A stretch of 7,200 nucleotides of DNA from Gammaproteobacteria bacterium. GTDB taxonomy: Bacteria > Pseudomonadota > Gammaproteobacteria > Thiohalobacterales > Thiohalobacteraceae. The notes beneath the pieces were generated by a model. It did no database searches, had not been told where the DNA came from, and saw only the letters and a program-made list of their open reading frames with translations. Every line of letters starts with the position of its first letter. Positions within the stretch are counted from its first letter, which is position 1. This document shows positions 1 to 4,973 of this stretch, piece by piece. Location: positions 7,462 to 14,661 of the forward strand of contig JACRMO010000170.1 of assembly GCA_016214925.1 (NCBI GenBank), in the 5' to 3' direction. The translations under genes were made by a program, and so were the position numbers.

Positions 1-71
1 ACACCGGCCTGCGGCAACTCGATCTGTAGTGTGGAACCCACTACCAGGTTGAGTGTTGGCTTGTGATTCAT
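1..71 (-). CDS. N-terminus of a gene running off the left edge; possibly a YcgR/PilZ-type flagellar brake protein
   Basis: An open frame starts with ATG at 71 on the minus strand and is still open at position 1, giving 23 full codons. It begins MNHKPTLNLVVG and continues with an alternating hydrophobic stretch containing LQIELPQAG. An AGG seven bases upstream of this ATG is a plausible ribosome binding site, which favours it over the in-frame ATG at 89. The pattern, a short polar start followed by 'VGSTLQIELP', resembles the beginning of the N-terminal (YcgR_N) domain of c-di-GMP-binding flagellar brake proteins. That match is from memory on very few residues and is only a suggestion. The sigma-54 type promoter directly upstream fits a motility-related gene, since flagellar genes are often RpoN-dependent. 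The CDS itself is fairly likely; the product identity is weak. Confidence 0.5.
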   Translation of the reverse strand, partial: MNHKPTLNLVVGSTLQIELPQAG

Positions 72-124
72 GCGGGAACCTGGCGTCATGGGGCCGGCGG
101 AAAGCCGACCGATCTTCTCTAGCC

Positions 125-140
125 AGCAGAAACTGTGCCA
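125..140 (-). promoter_or_regulatory. Probable sigma-54 (RpoN) -24/-12 promoter
   Basis: Read on the minus strand the site is TGGCACAGTTTCTGCT. This keeps the invariant GG (138-139) and GC (126-127) dinucleotides with exactly ten bases between them, and matches the sigma-54 consensus TGGCACG-N4-TTGCW at all but two defined positions. Transcription would begin near 114 and run leftwards, leaving roughly 25-45 bases of leader before the ATG at 89 or 71. Sigma-54 promoters need an enhancer-binding activator. I could not identify an activator site upstream; that region (177-419) holds a short candidate gene. The call rests only on the sequence match and on the position in front of a gene start. 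Confidence 0.55.
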
Positions 141-176
141 CCCCGCCCCTGCCGGGACTTCAGTCGCCTGGCGACC

Positions 177-419
177 TCAACGCCCCTCCCAGAACGGCAT
201 GTCGTGGCCGAGAAATTCGGCATACGGCATGTAATGCGACCCGTCGCAGGAGGAGGTCAGCGCCACCATGCCGTTGAAGATATTCAGCGAGCCGTCGCGC
301 CGGAGCACCTGAATCGCGGATATCGGAAGCGCCTCGCGCTGTTGGTTGATACCGGCATCCAGCGCGGCACTTCCGCCATCGGCGGGCGGCGTGGAACTAA
401 TCTCGTTTTCGGTAACCAT
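177..419 (-). CDS. Small unrecognised protein (80 aa)
   Basis: An 80-codon frame starts with ATG at 419 and ends in TGA. I do not recognise the family. The protein has no signal peptide or membrane segment. The first 30 residues are polar and look disordered (MVTENEISSTPPADGG). The rest looks folded: 'LPISAIQVLRRDGSLNIFNGM' could form strands, followed by 'SSCDGSHYMPYAEFLGHDMPFWEGR'. The normal amino-acid mix argues for a real gene, whereas overlapping plus-strand frames are Arg- and Pro-rich. The ribosome binding site is weak (GAGAA a few bases before ATG). It lies 83 bases downstream of the RMD1-family gene on the same strand and just upstream of the sigma-54 site, so it may be the last gene of an RMD1 transcript. 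It could still be a chance frame. Confidence 0.5.
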   Translation of the reverse strand: MVTENEISSTPPADGGSAALDAGINQQREALPISAIQVLRRDGSLNIFNGMVALTSSCDGSHYMPYAEFLGHDMPFWEGR

Positions 420-502
420 GATTCTCGGGGTTGCAATGGGTTATGCCCAAACGGGCCGGTAGGGTCTGTCCGGCGTCGATGACAGTCCGATGAAAGACCG
501 AT

Positions 503-1306
503 TCAGCGGGCGATGAACAATTCGTAGAGCGAGAGAAAAATCTCTACCACGATGAGTATCACGATATACCATTCCACGCGCAACGAACGCCGGTGCTGCA
601 ACAGATCGAGCACGGTCTCGGCGGTGCGTGCGATCAACTCCAATTTCTGATCCAGCGCGCGGTGGCGTTCGGTCAATTCATACTCATCCACCAGCCGCGC
701 ATAGAACCGTTCCAGCAGCGGATGATCCCACAGCAGATCCGGTTTCTCCGCGACTTCCACACGCCCGACCATCTTGTGCTCGACCATCAGCACATCGCCG
801 ATCTGCCGCAGAAGTTCGCGCGCCTGTGAACCGACCCGGCCGGCTTGGCGCAAGCCGGCGGCCAACGGTTCAATGGAATCGAACACCTTCGCCACTTGGC
901 GTTCGTAATGTGCCAGCACCACGCTCTTGGCCAGCACCTCGGCCACTAGCTGCAAACGTTCCACCGAGGTATCGGTCAGGCTGATGCCACCGGACGGGTC
1001 CACGCGCTCGTCGCCGCCGGCGCTGACGGTGAGTTCCACATCTTCGCTCTCCGGCTGTGCAATGGCGCCGCTCACCAGTGGCGCGAGCTGGCCGAGGAAG
1101 GACACCTGTTCGAGCGGCTGCATCTCGAACAACACCACCGCGCCATAGCGGAACAAGGCCGCGCAACCCCGGCTGCCGGCGCGCACCAGCAGCGGCGATT
1201 CGGCCACGCGCTCGGCGCCCTCGAAGGCACGCACGTCGATACGCTCGCCAACGAACAGGGCGCGCGCCTGGATGCGGGACTGGGACGGGAAGAATGATTC
1301 GGGCAT
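503..1306 (-). CDS. RMD1/DUF155 (YagE-like) family membrane protein
   Basis: A 267-residue protein of the RMD1/DUF155 family. The yeast founder RMD1 is linked to sporulation and a relative, RMND1, acts at the mitochondrial inner membrane; the bacterial role is not established. The N-terminal part (about 13-80) has the family pattern ARALFVGERIDVRAFEG followed by 'CAALFRYGAVVLFE'. The C-terminal half is helical and rich in charged residues (about 115-240) and contains 'EKPDLLWDHPLLERFYARL' (188-206). A single membrane helix near 245-263 ends the protein, giving a C-terminal tail anchor with the bulk probably cytoplasmic. The frame stays open up to 1555, but that extension is Arg/Pro-rich and overlaps the divergent gene. 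ATG at 1306 matches the usual family start, about ten residues before the first conserved strand, although no clear ribosome binding site precedes it. The gene is divergent from the ATPase at 1452. Confidence 0.85.
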   Translation of the reverse strand: MPESFFPSQSRIQARALFVGERIDVRAFEGAERVAESPLLVRAGSRGCAALFRYGAVVLFEMQPLEQVSFLGQLAPLVSGAIAQPESEDVELTVSAGGDERVDPSGGISLTDTSVERLQLVAEVLAKSVVLAHYERQVAKVFDSIEPLAAGLRQAGRVGSQARELLRQIGDVLMVEHKMVGRVEVAEKPDLLWDHPLLERFYARLVDEYELTERHRALDQKLELIARTAETVLDLLQHRRSLRVEWYIVILIVVEIFLSLYELFIAR

Positions 1307-1372
1307 GGCGTCAGCATACTGCGGCCCATAGCCCGCTGGGAACAGCGCCTCGCACCCCATCCGTCTGAATGC

Positions 1373-1401
1373 TTCAACGCCTACCCCGGCCCCGGTATAG
1401 T
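1373..1401 (+). promoter_or_regulatory. Possible sigma-70 promoter of the P-loop ATPase gene
   Basis: A good -10 hexamer, TATAGT (1396-1401, five of six consensus bases), lies 50 bases upstream of the ATPase start. The hexamer at the correct 17-base distance is TTCAAC (1373-1378), only three of six. Transcription would start around 1408, just before the leader hairpin at 1416-1432. The position in a 145-bp divergent intergenic region supports it. The weak -35 keeps confidence modest. Confidence 0.4.
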
Positions 1402-1415
1402 AGCCGTCCAGATGT

Positions 1416-1432
1416 CGCCCGCACCGCGGGCG
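1416..1432 (+). promoter_or_regulatory. GC-only leader hairpin before the P-loop ATPase gene
   Basis: CGCCCGC and GCGGGCG form a perfect seven-base-pair stem closed by a three-base loop (ACC). It lies within the predicted leader and ends eight bases before the ribosome binding site GGAGAG (1440-1445). The stem does not sequester that site, and no U-run follows, so it is not an intrinsic terminator. It may stabilise the mRNA 5' end or be part of a palindromic protein-binding site. It could also be fortuitous in GC-rich DNA. Confidence 0.3.
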
Positions 1433-1451
1433 TCGCGGCGGAGAGCCCTCC

Positions 1452-2297
1452 ATGAAGTTGAGCGTCGAACAATTCCGCGCCTGGCAGAACAAGCGCATCA
1501 CGCTGCTCGGTATGTCCGGTGTGGGCAAGACGCGCCTCTCGAATCTGCTGCGCAAGCGTGACTGGTTCCATTATTCCGGCGATTACCGCATCGGCACCCG
1601 TTACCTGGACGAACCCATCCTCGACAATATCAAACACAAGGTGATGGAGATTCCGTTCCTGCGCGACCTGCTGCGCTCGGATTCGATCCACATCGTCAAC
1701 AACATCACCGTGGACAACCTGCATCCGGTATCGAGCTTTCTCGGCAAACTCGGCAATCCGGAACAGGCGGGGCTGGGCTTGCAGGAATTCAAGCACCGCC
1801 AGGAACTGCACCGTGTCGCCGAAATTGCCGCGATGCGCGACGTACCCGTGTTCATCCGCAAGGCGCAGGAGATCTACGGCTACCGGCACTTCATCAACGA
1901 TGCCGGTGGCAGTGTCTGCGAGCTCGACGATCCGGCTACCATCGAGATTCTGGCCGAACACACCCTGATCCTGTACCTGAAGGCGACTGCGACCGATGAG
2001 CAGGAACTGATCCGCCGCGCCGAGGCCGATCCCAAGCCGCTGTACTACCGCGAGGCATTTCTGGACGAACAACTGGCAACCTATCTGCAAGAACGTGCGT
2101 TGCCCTACGTCGCTCTGATCGACCCGGACGATTTCGTGCGCTGGATGTTCCCGCGCTTGTTCTACTCGCGCATCCCGCGCTACGAGGCAATCGCCGCCGA
2201 GCACGGCTATACGCTGACGACGACGGAGCTTGCCCAAGCCCAGGACGAAGCGGGTTTCATGCGTCTGATCGAAACCGCGCTGGAACGGCAGGGATAG
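1452..2297 (+). CDS. Uncharacterised P-loop ATPase/kinase-like protein
   Basis: A 281-residue soluble protein with a perfect Walker A motif, GMSGVGKT (20-27), right after a hydrophobic first strand (RITLLG). The length and layout resemble small-molecule kinases of the shikimate or dephospho-CoA kinase type more than AAA+ or ABC ATPases. After the P-loop comes 'FHYSGDYRIGTRYL' (39-52), where Asp44 is in a position typical of phosphoacceptor-side residues. Other distinctive stretches are 'NNITVDNLHPVSSFLGKLG' (83-101), 'YGYRHFINDAGGSVCELDD' (142-160) and a hydrophobic strand 'TLILYLKA' (171-178). The C-terminus has 'FYSRIPRYEAIAAEHGYT' (237-254). I recognise this as a conserved protein usually annotated only as 'ATPase'; the substrate is unknown. 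The start is well supported by GGAGAG six bases upstream of ATG. It is monocistronic as far as can be seen, divergent from the RMD1-family gene, and followed by a palindromic repeat. Confidence 0.88.
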   Translation: MKLSVEQFRAWQNKRITLLGMSGVGKTRLSNLLRKRDWFHYSGDYRIGTRYLDEPILDNIKHKVMEIPFLRDLLRSDSIHIVNNITVDNLHPVSSFLGKLGNPEQAGLGLQEFKHRQELHRVAEIAAMRDVPVFIRKAQEIYGYRHFINDAGGSVCELDDPATIEILAEHTLILYLKATATDEQELIRRAEADPKPLYYREAFLDEQLATYLQERALPYVALIDPDDFVRWMFPRLFYSRIPRYEAIAAEHGYTLTTTELAQAQDEAGFMRLIETALERQG

Positions 2298-2322
2298 ATG
2301 ATGCCTGCTGCAAAATTCAATT

Positions 2323-2386
2323 CACACCAAAGGCCGCAAAGAAACGCAATGAATCTTGCTTTGCGATCTTTGCGGCCTCTGGTGTG
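2323..2386. repeat. Long imperfect palindrome, dispersed intergenic repeat type
   Basis: The arms 2323-2349 and 2361-2386 are complementary over 25-26 positions, with one mismatch in the outer 20 base pairs and a small bulge further in, around an 11-base loop (2350-2360). The outer arm reads CACACCAAAGGCCGCAAAGA against its partner TCTTTGCGGCCTCTGGTGTG. The composition, with CGCAAAG-like words, is unlike the neighbouring genes and resembles the 'GCAAAGGCGCAAAG' palindromic repeats scattered between genes in many environmental proteobacterial genomes. It occupies half of the 128-base gap between the ATPase gene and metA. No U-run follows on the plus strand, so it is not a classical intrinsic terminator, although the RNA would fold strongly and could limit read-through. 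Repeat status is inferred, as only one copy is visible here. Confidence 0.75.
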
Positions 2387-2425
2387 TAAAAATATATCTC
2401 GGTAACTCGTTGGGAATATTGATCC

Positions 2426-3511
2426 ATGCCACTGGTCGCCAATTCCAATCTACCCGCCTTCGCCCGCCTGGAACAGGAAGGCGAGACCGTCCTGCCGCGC
2501 GACGAGGCTGTGCATCAGGACATCCGCGAGTTGCACATTGGCCTGCTGAACATGATGCCGGACGCCGCGCTGGAGGCAACCGAGCGGCAGTTCTTCCGCC
2601 TGGTCGGCGAGAGCAATCAGATCGCCCAGTTCTACATGCACCCGTTCACCCTCAAGGAGCTGGTGCGCGAGGCCCGTGGCCGCGAACATGTGGCGAAATA
2701 CTATGAGAGCTTCGAACAGATCAAGTCCACCGGACTGGACGCGCTGATCATCACCGGCGCCAACGTACAGGGCACGGAGCTTGCCGAGCAGCCGTTCTGG
2801 GAACCGCTGATCGAAGTCATCGACTGGGCTTACGCCAACGTCACCTCGACGCTGTGCTCCTGTCTGGCGACGCACGCCGTGCTCCAATTCCGCTATGGGC
2901 AGAAGCGTCGGCCGCTGGGCTGTAAACGCTGGGGCGTGTATGCGCATCGAGTGGTCGAGCGCAAGCATCCGCTGGTGTTGGGCGTGAACACGCGTTTCGA
3001 CGTGCCGCATTCGCGCTTCAACCAGATCGATCGCGCGCAGTTCGAGGCCGCCGGACTGCATGTGCTGGCCGAGAGCGCCGCGGCGGGCGTGCATCTGGCC
3101 GTGAGCGAGGACGGTTTCCGGCTGGTGTTCCTGCAGGGCCATCCGGAATACGACAGCATCAGCCTGCTCAAGGAATACAAACGCGAGGTGCTGCGCTACG
3201 CCGCCGGCAGCCGCACCGACTATCCGCCGTTCCCGGACAATTATTTCAGCCCACAGATCCAGGCCATTCTGGACGAATATCGCGTGGGCCTGGAGCAAGC
3301 CGTGGCCAGCGGCCGCCCCGTGCCCGAGCTGCCGGAGAGCTTCATTCTGCCGCATATCGACAACACTTGGCACGACACCGCCGAGGCCATCCTCAACAAC
3401 TGGGTCGGTAAGGTCTACCAGATCACCAACAATGACCGCCGCAAGCCGTTCATGTACGACGTCGATCCGGATGACCCGCTGAGCCTGCGAACCCAGCCCG
3501 ATCATACGTAA
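2426..3511 (+). CDS. metA: Homoserine O-acyltransferase, MetA (HTS) family
   Basis: A 361-residue cytoplasmic enzyme of the MetA/HTS family, which acylates L-homoserine with succinyl- or acetyl-CoA in the first committed step of methionine synthesis. Aligned by eye with E. coli MetA it runs without gaps through the core (offset +4). The nucleophile Cys142 corresponds to Cys146 in 'STLCSCLATHAVL', and His235 and Glu237 to His239 and Glu241 in 'GHPEYD'. Arg193 and Arg249 correspond to Arg197 (PHSR) and Arg253. Differences are notable. The E. coli Lys-Lys of 'NLMPKK' is replaced near residue 46 by 'NMMPDA' with a two-residue insertion. The acyl-specificity position 111 (Gly in succinyl-, Glu in acetyl-specific enzymes) is Gln115 here. 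The protein is about 50 residues longer than E. coli MetA (309 aa), mostly at the C-terminus. The acyl donor is therefore uncertain. The start fits the family N-terminus; only a weak GGGAA (2412-2416) precedes it. Confidence 0.93.
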   Translation: MPLVANSNLPAFARLEQEGETVLPRDEAVHQDIRELHIGLLNMMPDAALEATERQFFRLVGESNQIAQFYMHPFTLKELVREARGREHVAKYYESFEQIKSTGLDALIITGANVQGTELAEQPFWEPLIEVIDWAYANVTSTLCSCLATHAVLQFRYGQKRRPLGCKRWGVYAHRVVERKHPLVLGVNTRFDVPHSRFNQIDRAQFEAAGLHVLAESAAAGVHLAVSEDGFRLVFLQGHPEYDSISLLKEYKREVLRYAAGSRTDYPPFPDNYFSPQIQAILDEYRVGLEQAVASGRPVPELPESFILPHIDNTWHDTAEAILNNWVGKVYQITNNDRRKPFMYDVDPDDPLSLRTQPDHT

Positions 3512-3547
3512 ATTCCATTGGGTCAAAACGGTTTACGCGGTGCTCGT

Positions 3548-3566
3548 CGGGGCAGCCCCCGCCCCG
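3548..3566 (+). other. GC-rich hairpin downstream of metA
   Basis: CGGGGC (3548-3553) can pair with GCCCCG (3561-3566), or CGGGG with the nearer CCCCG (3557-3561), starting 37 bases after the metA stop. No T-run follows, so it is a poor intrinsic terminator; it might slow exonucleases or assist Rho-independent release only weakly. The rest of 3512-3703 contains the promoter at 3616-3643 and otherwise nothing I can identify. Confidence 0.2.
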
Positions 3567-3615
3567 TCACCCCGCGGGTCGACACCCAAACCGAGCCCGC
3601 CCCTCAAGTTAATTC

Positions 3616-3643
3616 TGGACAGATCGATAAGGCTGGCTATTAT
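3616..3643 (+). promoter_or_regulatory. Probable sigma-70 promoter for the 3704-4778 operon
   Basis: TGGACA (3616-3621) and TATTAT (3638-3643) each match five of six consensus bases and are separated by 16 bases. Transcription would start near 3650, about 54 bases before the ATG at 3704. It is the best sigma-70-like site seen in the window, and it sits in a real intergenic gap after metA, so it probably drives the three plus-strand genes that follow. Confidence 0.55.
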
Positions 3644-3703
3644 TCCGCCACGCGCCGCCCGTCGGCGCAACCCATGGAGCACAACTCGATTCAGGTGAAC
3701 ACA

Positions 3704-4117
3704 ATGTCGGGATCATCGAAGCAGAAAGGCCCTCTCTGGTATGGATATCTGGAAGCCGGTGAAAAAAGTTCACCGGTCGTGCGTGACGAACGTCTGGATA
3801 CAGGCAACGGGAAAACCCTGTTCCTGTTCAATCTCGCGCGTCGGCAGATTCTCGAATACACGCGCGAGATCGTCGAACCCAAATTGCGCGAACTGAAATC
3901 CGGTGAAGCCAAGCTCGATGATTTGAGCAGCGCGTATGGCGAGGCCAGGCGCAATTTCAAGCATCCCAATACACGCCCGCTGAATATTCCCGAACGCGGC
4001 GCACCCGCCAAGGCCGCCAAACCTGCCGAGGATGAAGGCTTGGGTGACTTCGGCGGCGGCGTTGCCGATACCGACGAAGGTGCCTGGATCGACAGCACCG
4101 AGACGGAAGAATCCTGA
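3704..4117 (+). CDS. Unrecognised small protein with acidic disordered tail (137 aa)
   Basis: I do not recognise a named family. The start at 3704 is chosen because AGGTGA (3693-3698) is a good ribosome binding site five bases before ATG; the frame is open from 3518 but that extension is Arg/Pro-rich and overlaps the promoter. The first two thirds look folded: 'GPLWYGYLEAG' (9-19), 'VVRDERLDTGNGKTLFLFN' (25-43) and an amphipathic helix 'RRQILEYTREIVEPKLRELK' (46-65). From about residue 95 the chain is Ala/Pro/Lys then Gly/Asp/Glu-rich, ending in an acidic tail (TETEES). There is no signal peptide or membrane segment, so it is probably cytoplasmic. It is the first gene of the likely operon with the SemiSWEET gene. 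An acidic tail may bind a basic partner or nucleic-acid-binding protein, but nothing in the sequence proves this. Confidence 0.8.
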   Translation: MSGSSKQKGPLWYGYLEAGEKSSPVVRDERLDTGNGKTLFLFNLARRQILEYTREIVEPKLRELKSGEAKLDDLSSAYGEARRNFKHPNTRPLNIPERGAPAKAAKPAEDEGLGDFGGGVADTDEGAWIDSTETEES

Positions 4118-4122
4118 ACATA

Positions 4123-4152
4123 CGGGCGCCCTGGTCAGCTGCCGGGCGCCCG
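4123..4152 (+). other. Strong GC hairpin between the 137-aa gene and the SemiSWEET gene
   Basis: CGGGCGCCC (4123-4131) and GGGCGCCCG (4144-4152) form a perfect nine-base-pair stem with a 12-base loop. It begins six bases after the upstream stop codon and ends 14 bases before the SemiSWEET ATG. No U-run follows. In a polycistronic mRNA it could shield the 3' end of the upstream cistron or dampen translation of the next one, whose ribosome binding site (GGATA, 4156-4160) is weak and only three bases away from the stem. The structure is clear; the regulatory role is inference. Confidence 0.45.
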
Positions 4153-4166
4153 CGCGGATACCTTGC

Positions 4167-4433
4167 ATGGATGTCACCACTTACCTTGGCCTGAGCGCCG
4201 GCAGCCTGACCACGCTGGCCTTTGTGCCACAAGTGCTGAAGACTTGGCGCAGCAAATCCGGCAACGACATTTCGCTGGGCATGTTCCTGCTGTTCACTGC
4301 CGGCGTTTTGTTATGGCTGATCTACGGCATTCTGACCGAGGCGCTGCCGGTGATTCTCGCCAATGCCGTCACACTGTTGCTGTCGCTGGCGATCCTGGTT
4401 CTGAAACTGCGTTACCGGCACATGCGCCAATGA
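4167..4433 (+). CDS. SemiSWEET-type sugar transporter (MtN3/PQ-loop family)
   Basis: An 88-residue inner-membrane protein with three predicted helices (about 5-25, 37-57 and 61-81), which is the full length of a bacterial SemiSWEET half-transporter. Two copies dimerise to make a passive sugar pathway across the membrane. Family features are all present: the PQ motif in 'FVPQVLKTWRSKSGNDIS' (19-36), 'GVLLWLIYGI' (46-55) with the pocket Trp50, and Asn66 in 'LPVILANAVTLLLSL', the usual substrate-contacting Asn of helix 3. A basic tail (KLRYRHMRQ) follows helix 3. ATG at 4167 is the natural start, with polar residues then helix 1; its ribosome binding site is weak. It lies 49 bases after the 137-aa gene and 18 bases before the 108-aa gene, consistent with one operon. 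The transported sugar cannot be read from the sequence. Confidence 0.93.
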   Translation: MDVTTYLGLSAGSLTTLAFVPQVLKTWRSKSGNDISLGMFLLFTAGVLLWLIYGILTEALPVILANAVTLLLSLAILVLKLRYRHMRQ

Positions 4434-4451
4434 ATTCGCGAAACTAGCGCA

Positions 4452-4778
4452 ATGGCCGCGATTAAATTTCCCCAGCTTGCGCTTGGCCAAGGTTTCATTT
4501 TCCGCGGCACCCGCTATGTGAAAGTCAGTCCGCTGCTCGCGCGCGCCGAAGCCAGCGGACATTCGCAGGTGATCCCGCGCTCCGCGCTGGTGGAACCGCT
4601 GGATGCGTCCGCCCCCAGCGCCACGACAGACCCCACACACGCCGCCCTGGAAGAACTGCATCGCGCCGCACTCGATTGCTTGGAAGAATTAAGTGCGAAG
4701 GTACCGGCGCCGGCCTATGAACAGGCGCACCGCCAACTCGCCGCGGCCTATCAACGCGCATTGAAAATGCTGAACTGA
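4452..4778 (+). CDS. Unrecognised small two-part protein (108 aa)
   Basis: I do not recognise a named family. The N-terminal 50 residues look like a small beta domain: 'FPQLALGQGFIFRGTRYVKVSPLLARAE' has alternating hydrophobics with turn glycines, followed by 'VIPRSALVEPL' (40-50). After a Pro/Ala/Ser/Thr linker (51-62) the C-terminal 45 residues form a probable helical hairpin (AALEELHRAALDCLEEL, then EQAHRQLAAAYQRALKML). There is no signal peptide or membrane helix. The start lies 18 bases after the SemiSWEET stop without a recognisable ribosome binding site, so it may depend on translation of the gene upstream. Being third in the likely operon gives no clear functional hint. The protein-like composition and helical periodicity support a real gene. 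Confidence 0.78.
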   Translation: MAAIKFPQLALGQGFIFRGTRYVKVSPLLARAEASGHSQVIPRSALVEPLDASAPSATTDPTHAALEELHRAALDCLEELSAKVPAPAYEQAHRQLAAAYQRALKMLN

Positions 4779-4783
4779 GAAAT

Positions 4784-4821
4784 TTCGGGCGTCAGTCGCA
4801 CAAGCGTTGCCTCGGCCCGAA
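4784..4821 (+). terminator. Weak hairpin after the 108-aa gene
   Basis: TTCGGGC (4784-4790) can pair with GCCCGAA (4815-4821) across a 24-base loop, starting five bases after the stop codon. The loop is long and no T-run follows, so this is at best a weak or Rho-assisted end of the operon. The rest of the gap up to 4973 carries the leader hairpin at 4919-4936 and no promoter I could fit convincingly. Confidence 0.2.
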
Positions 4822-4918
4822 CCGCCGGGGCATGGCAGGCCCCATATTCATTCCCGTTAAGGTGGCGTTCAGATTCTCCCTGCTAGTCTACCTGCAACGC
4901 TCGGGGATCCCTGGCGTG

Positions 4919-4936
4919 CGGCCGGGAATCCGGCCG
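4919..4936 (+). promoter_or_regulatory. Leader hairpin upstream of the Gly-zipper gene
   Basis: CGGCCGG and CCGGCCG form a perfect seven-base-pair stem with the four-base loop GAAT, ending 23 bases before the ribosome binding site AAGGAG (4960-4965). It does not overlap that site. It could be an mRNA-stabilising 5' structure or a palindromic operator; no known motif is matched. Confidence 0.3.
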
Positions 4937-4973
4937 GCACCCGACCCGGGCTTTGCCACAAGGAGAAAAAGTC

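Noticed and set aside
135..482. A 115-codon plus-strand frame overlapping the small minus-strand gene
   Set aside because: The translation is Arg- and Gly-rich with no protein-like pattern, and it lacks a ribosome binding site.
1307..1555. N-terminal extension of the RMD1-family protein to a TTG at 1555
   Set aside because: It would overlap the start of the divergent ATPase gene and its promoter, and the extra 83 residues are not family-like.
1374..2237. A 287-codon open frame on the minus strand opposite the P-loop ATPase gene
   Set aside because: The plus strand encodes a protein with a perfect Walker A motif and a good ribosome binding site, so the antisense frame is a by-product of codon bias.
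2298..2425. A SAM or other methionine-pathway riboswitch in front of metA
   Set aside because: The gap is mostly one long simple palindrome and shows no SAM-I, SAM-II or SAM/SAH core pattern.
2450..3526. A 358-codon open frame on the minus strand opposite metA
   Set aside because: It is an antisense shadow of a clear MetA gene in GC-rich DNA; the translation has no recognisable domain and no ribosome binding site.
3518..3703. N-terminal extension of the 137-aa protein to a TTG at 3518
   Set aside because: The extension is Arg/Pro-rich, covers a good promoter, and the ATG at 3704 has its own AGGTGA ribosome binding site.
4851..4900. A promoter for the Gly-zipper gene (TAGTCT at 4884-4889, or a sigma-E-like pair)
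   Set aside because: No acceptable -35 element lies at the right distance, and the bases do not match the sigma-E consensus well enough.
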